Source: Gardnerella piotii (GTDB lineage Bacteria; Actinomycetota; Actinomycetes; Actinomycetales; Bifidobacteriaceae). Taken from it: a stretch of 64,000 nt of DNA. The notes under the pieces were generated by a model. The model saw only the letters and a list, made by a program, of their open reading frames with translations, was not told the DNA's origin and made no database searches. A program made the translations under genes and the position numbers. The stretch is taken from the NCBI RefSeq assembly GCF_003397585.1, contig NZ_QJUV01000001.1:1342825-1406824 (forward strand), in the 5' to 3' direction. Shown here piece by piece: positions 63,914 through 64,000 of this stretch; positions within the stretch are counted from its first letter, which is position 1, and every line of letters begins with the position of its first letter.

Positions 63914-64000
63914 ATGCGGCAGCGTGTTAGTCTCCCACACCCTATCGAGTGCAGTACCCTCACCGTATCAGGCCTTAGCTTCCGGGTTCGGAATGGGACC
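63914..64000 (-). rRNA. rrf: 5S ribosomal RNA (3' portion; 5' end beyond the window)
   Basis: Read on the minus strand the sequence contains the conserved 5S core CCCATTCCGAACCCGGAAG, then GGTGAGGGTACTGC and the helix GGGTGTGGGAGAC near the 3' end. About 87 of the expected 117-120 nt are inside the window. The exact 3' end is placed by eye. Confidence 0.93.

Overview
The window looks like chromosome from a low-GC member of the Bifidobacteriaceae, most likely Gardnerella. The clues are a single 3,200-residue bacterial type I fatty acid synthase next to biotin-dependent acyl-CoA carboxylase subunits, a fused RmlC-RmlD, a huge secreted amylopullulanase suited to glycogen, the order rplU-rpmA-obgE-proB, and A/T-rich spacers full of short repeats. 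No database was consulted, so the genus is an inference from gene content and style.

Layout. 1-6.2 kb: a truncated sugar-nucleotide epimerase gene, then on the + strand a polysaccharide-export ABC transporter (permease, ATPase) and the dTDP-L-rhamnose genes rmlB, rmlCD (fused) and rmlA, closed by a terminator. 6.3-15.2 kb: a secreted GH25 muramidase, tRNA-Gly(UCC), acpS and a 1,951-residue amylopullulanase. 15.5-30.8 kb: lipid and biotin block with fas, accD, accC, and then bioY (+) and birA (-). The phosphopantetheinyl transferase AcpS and the biotin transporter and ligase provide the two prosthetic groups that the fas and acc products need. 30.8-42.6 kb: nusG, secE, tRNA-Trp, an aminotransferase, proB, obgE, rpmA, rplU, an RNase E/G with long disordered ends, and an AEC-family permease. 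42.6-44.4 kb: an accessory cassette with a KilA-N gene between 31-bp direct repeats, surrounded by structured repeats. 44.4-53.1 kb: a Maf-NUDIX fusion, thrB, hom, a CPBP-family membrane protease, ddl, gpsA and plsC. 53.5-63.1 kb: a six-gene metal-type ABC transporter operon with three surface proteins that share an unusual domain. 63.2-64 kb: pncA, a terminator and the 3' part of a 5S rRNA gene.

Two things deserve most attention. First, the intergenic regions carry at least seven copies of a structured repeat. Its stems change sequence from copy to copy while staying paired, and its loops and junctions are conserved. This is the pattern expected of a selected RNA or folded-DNA structure, and I do not recognise it as a named family. 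Second, the ABC transporter operon matches what I recall as the 'anchored repeat-type ABC transporter' families. Five copies of one domain, with GHxD and HxHxxW signatures, are spread over four proteins, and the operon promoter has a metal-regulator-like palindrome filling the exact space between -35 and -10.

Several starts were moved from the longest open frame to a start with a better ribosome binding site, as noted in each entry. No CRISPR array, insertion sequence, prophage or replication origin was seen.
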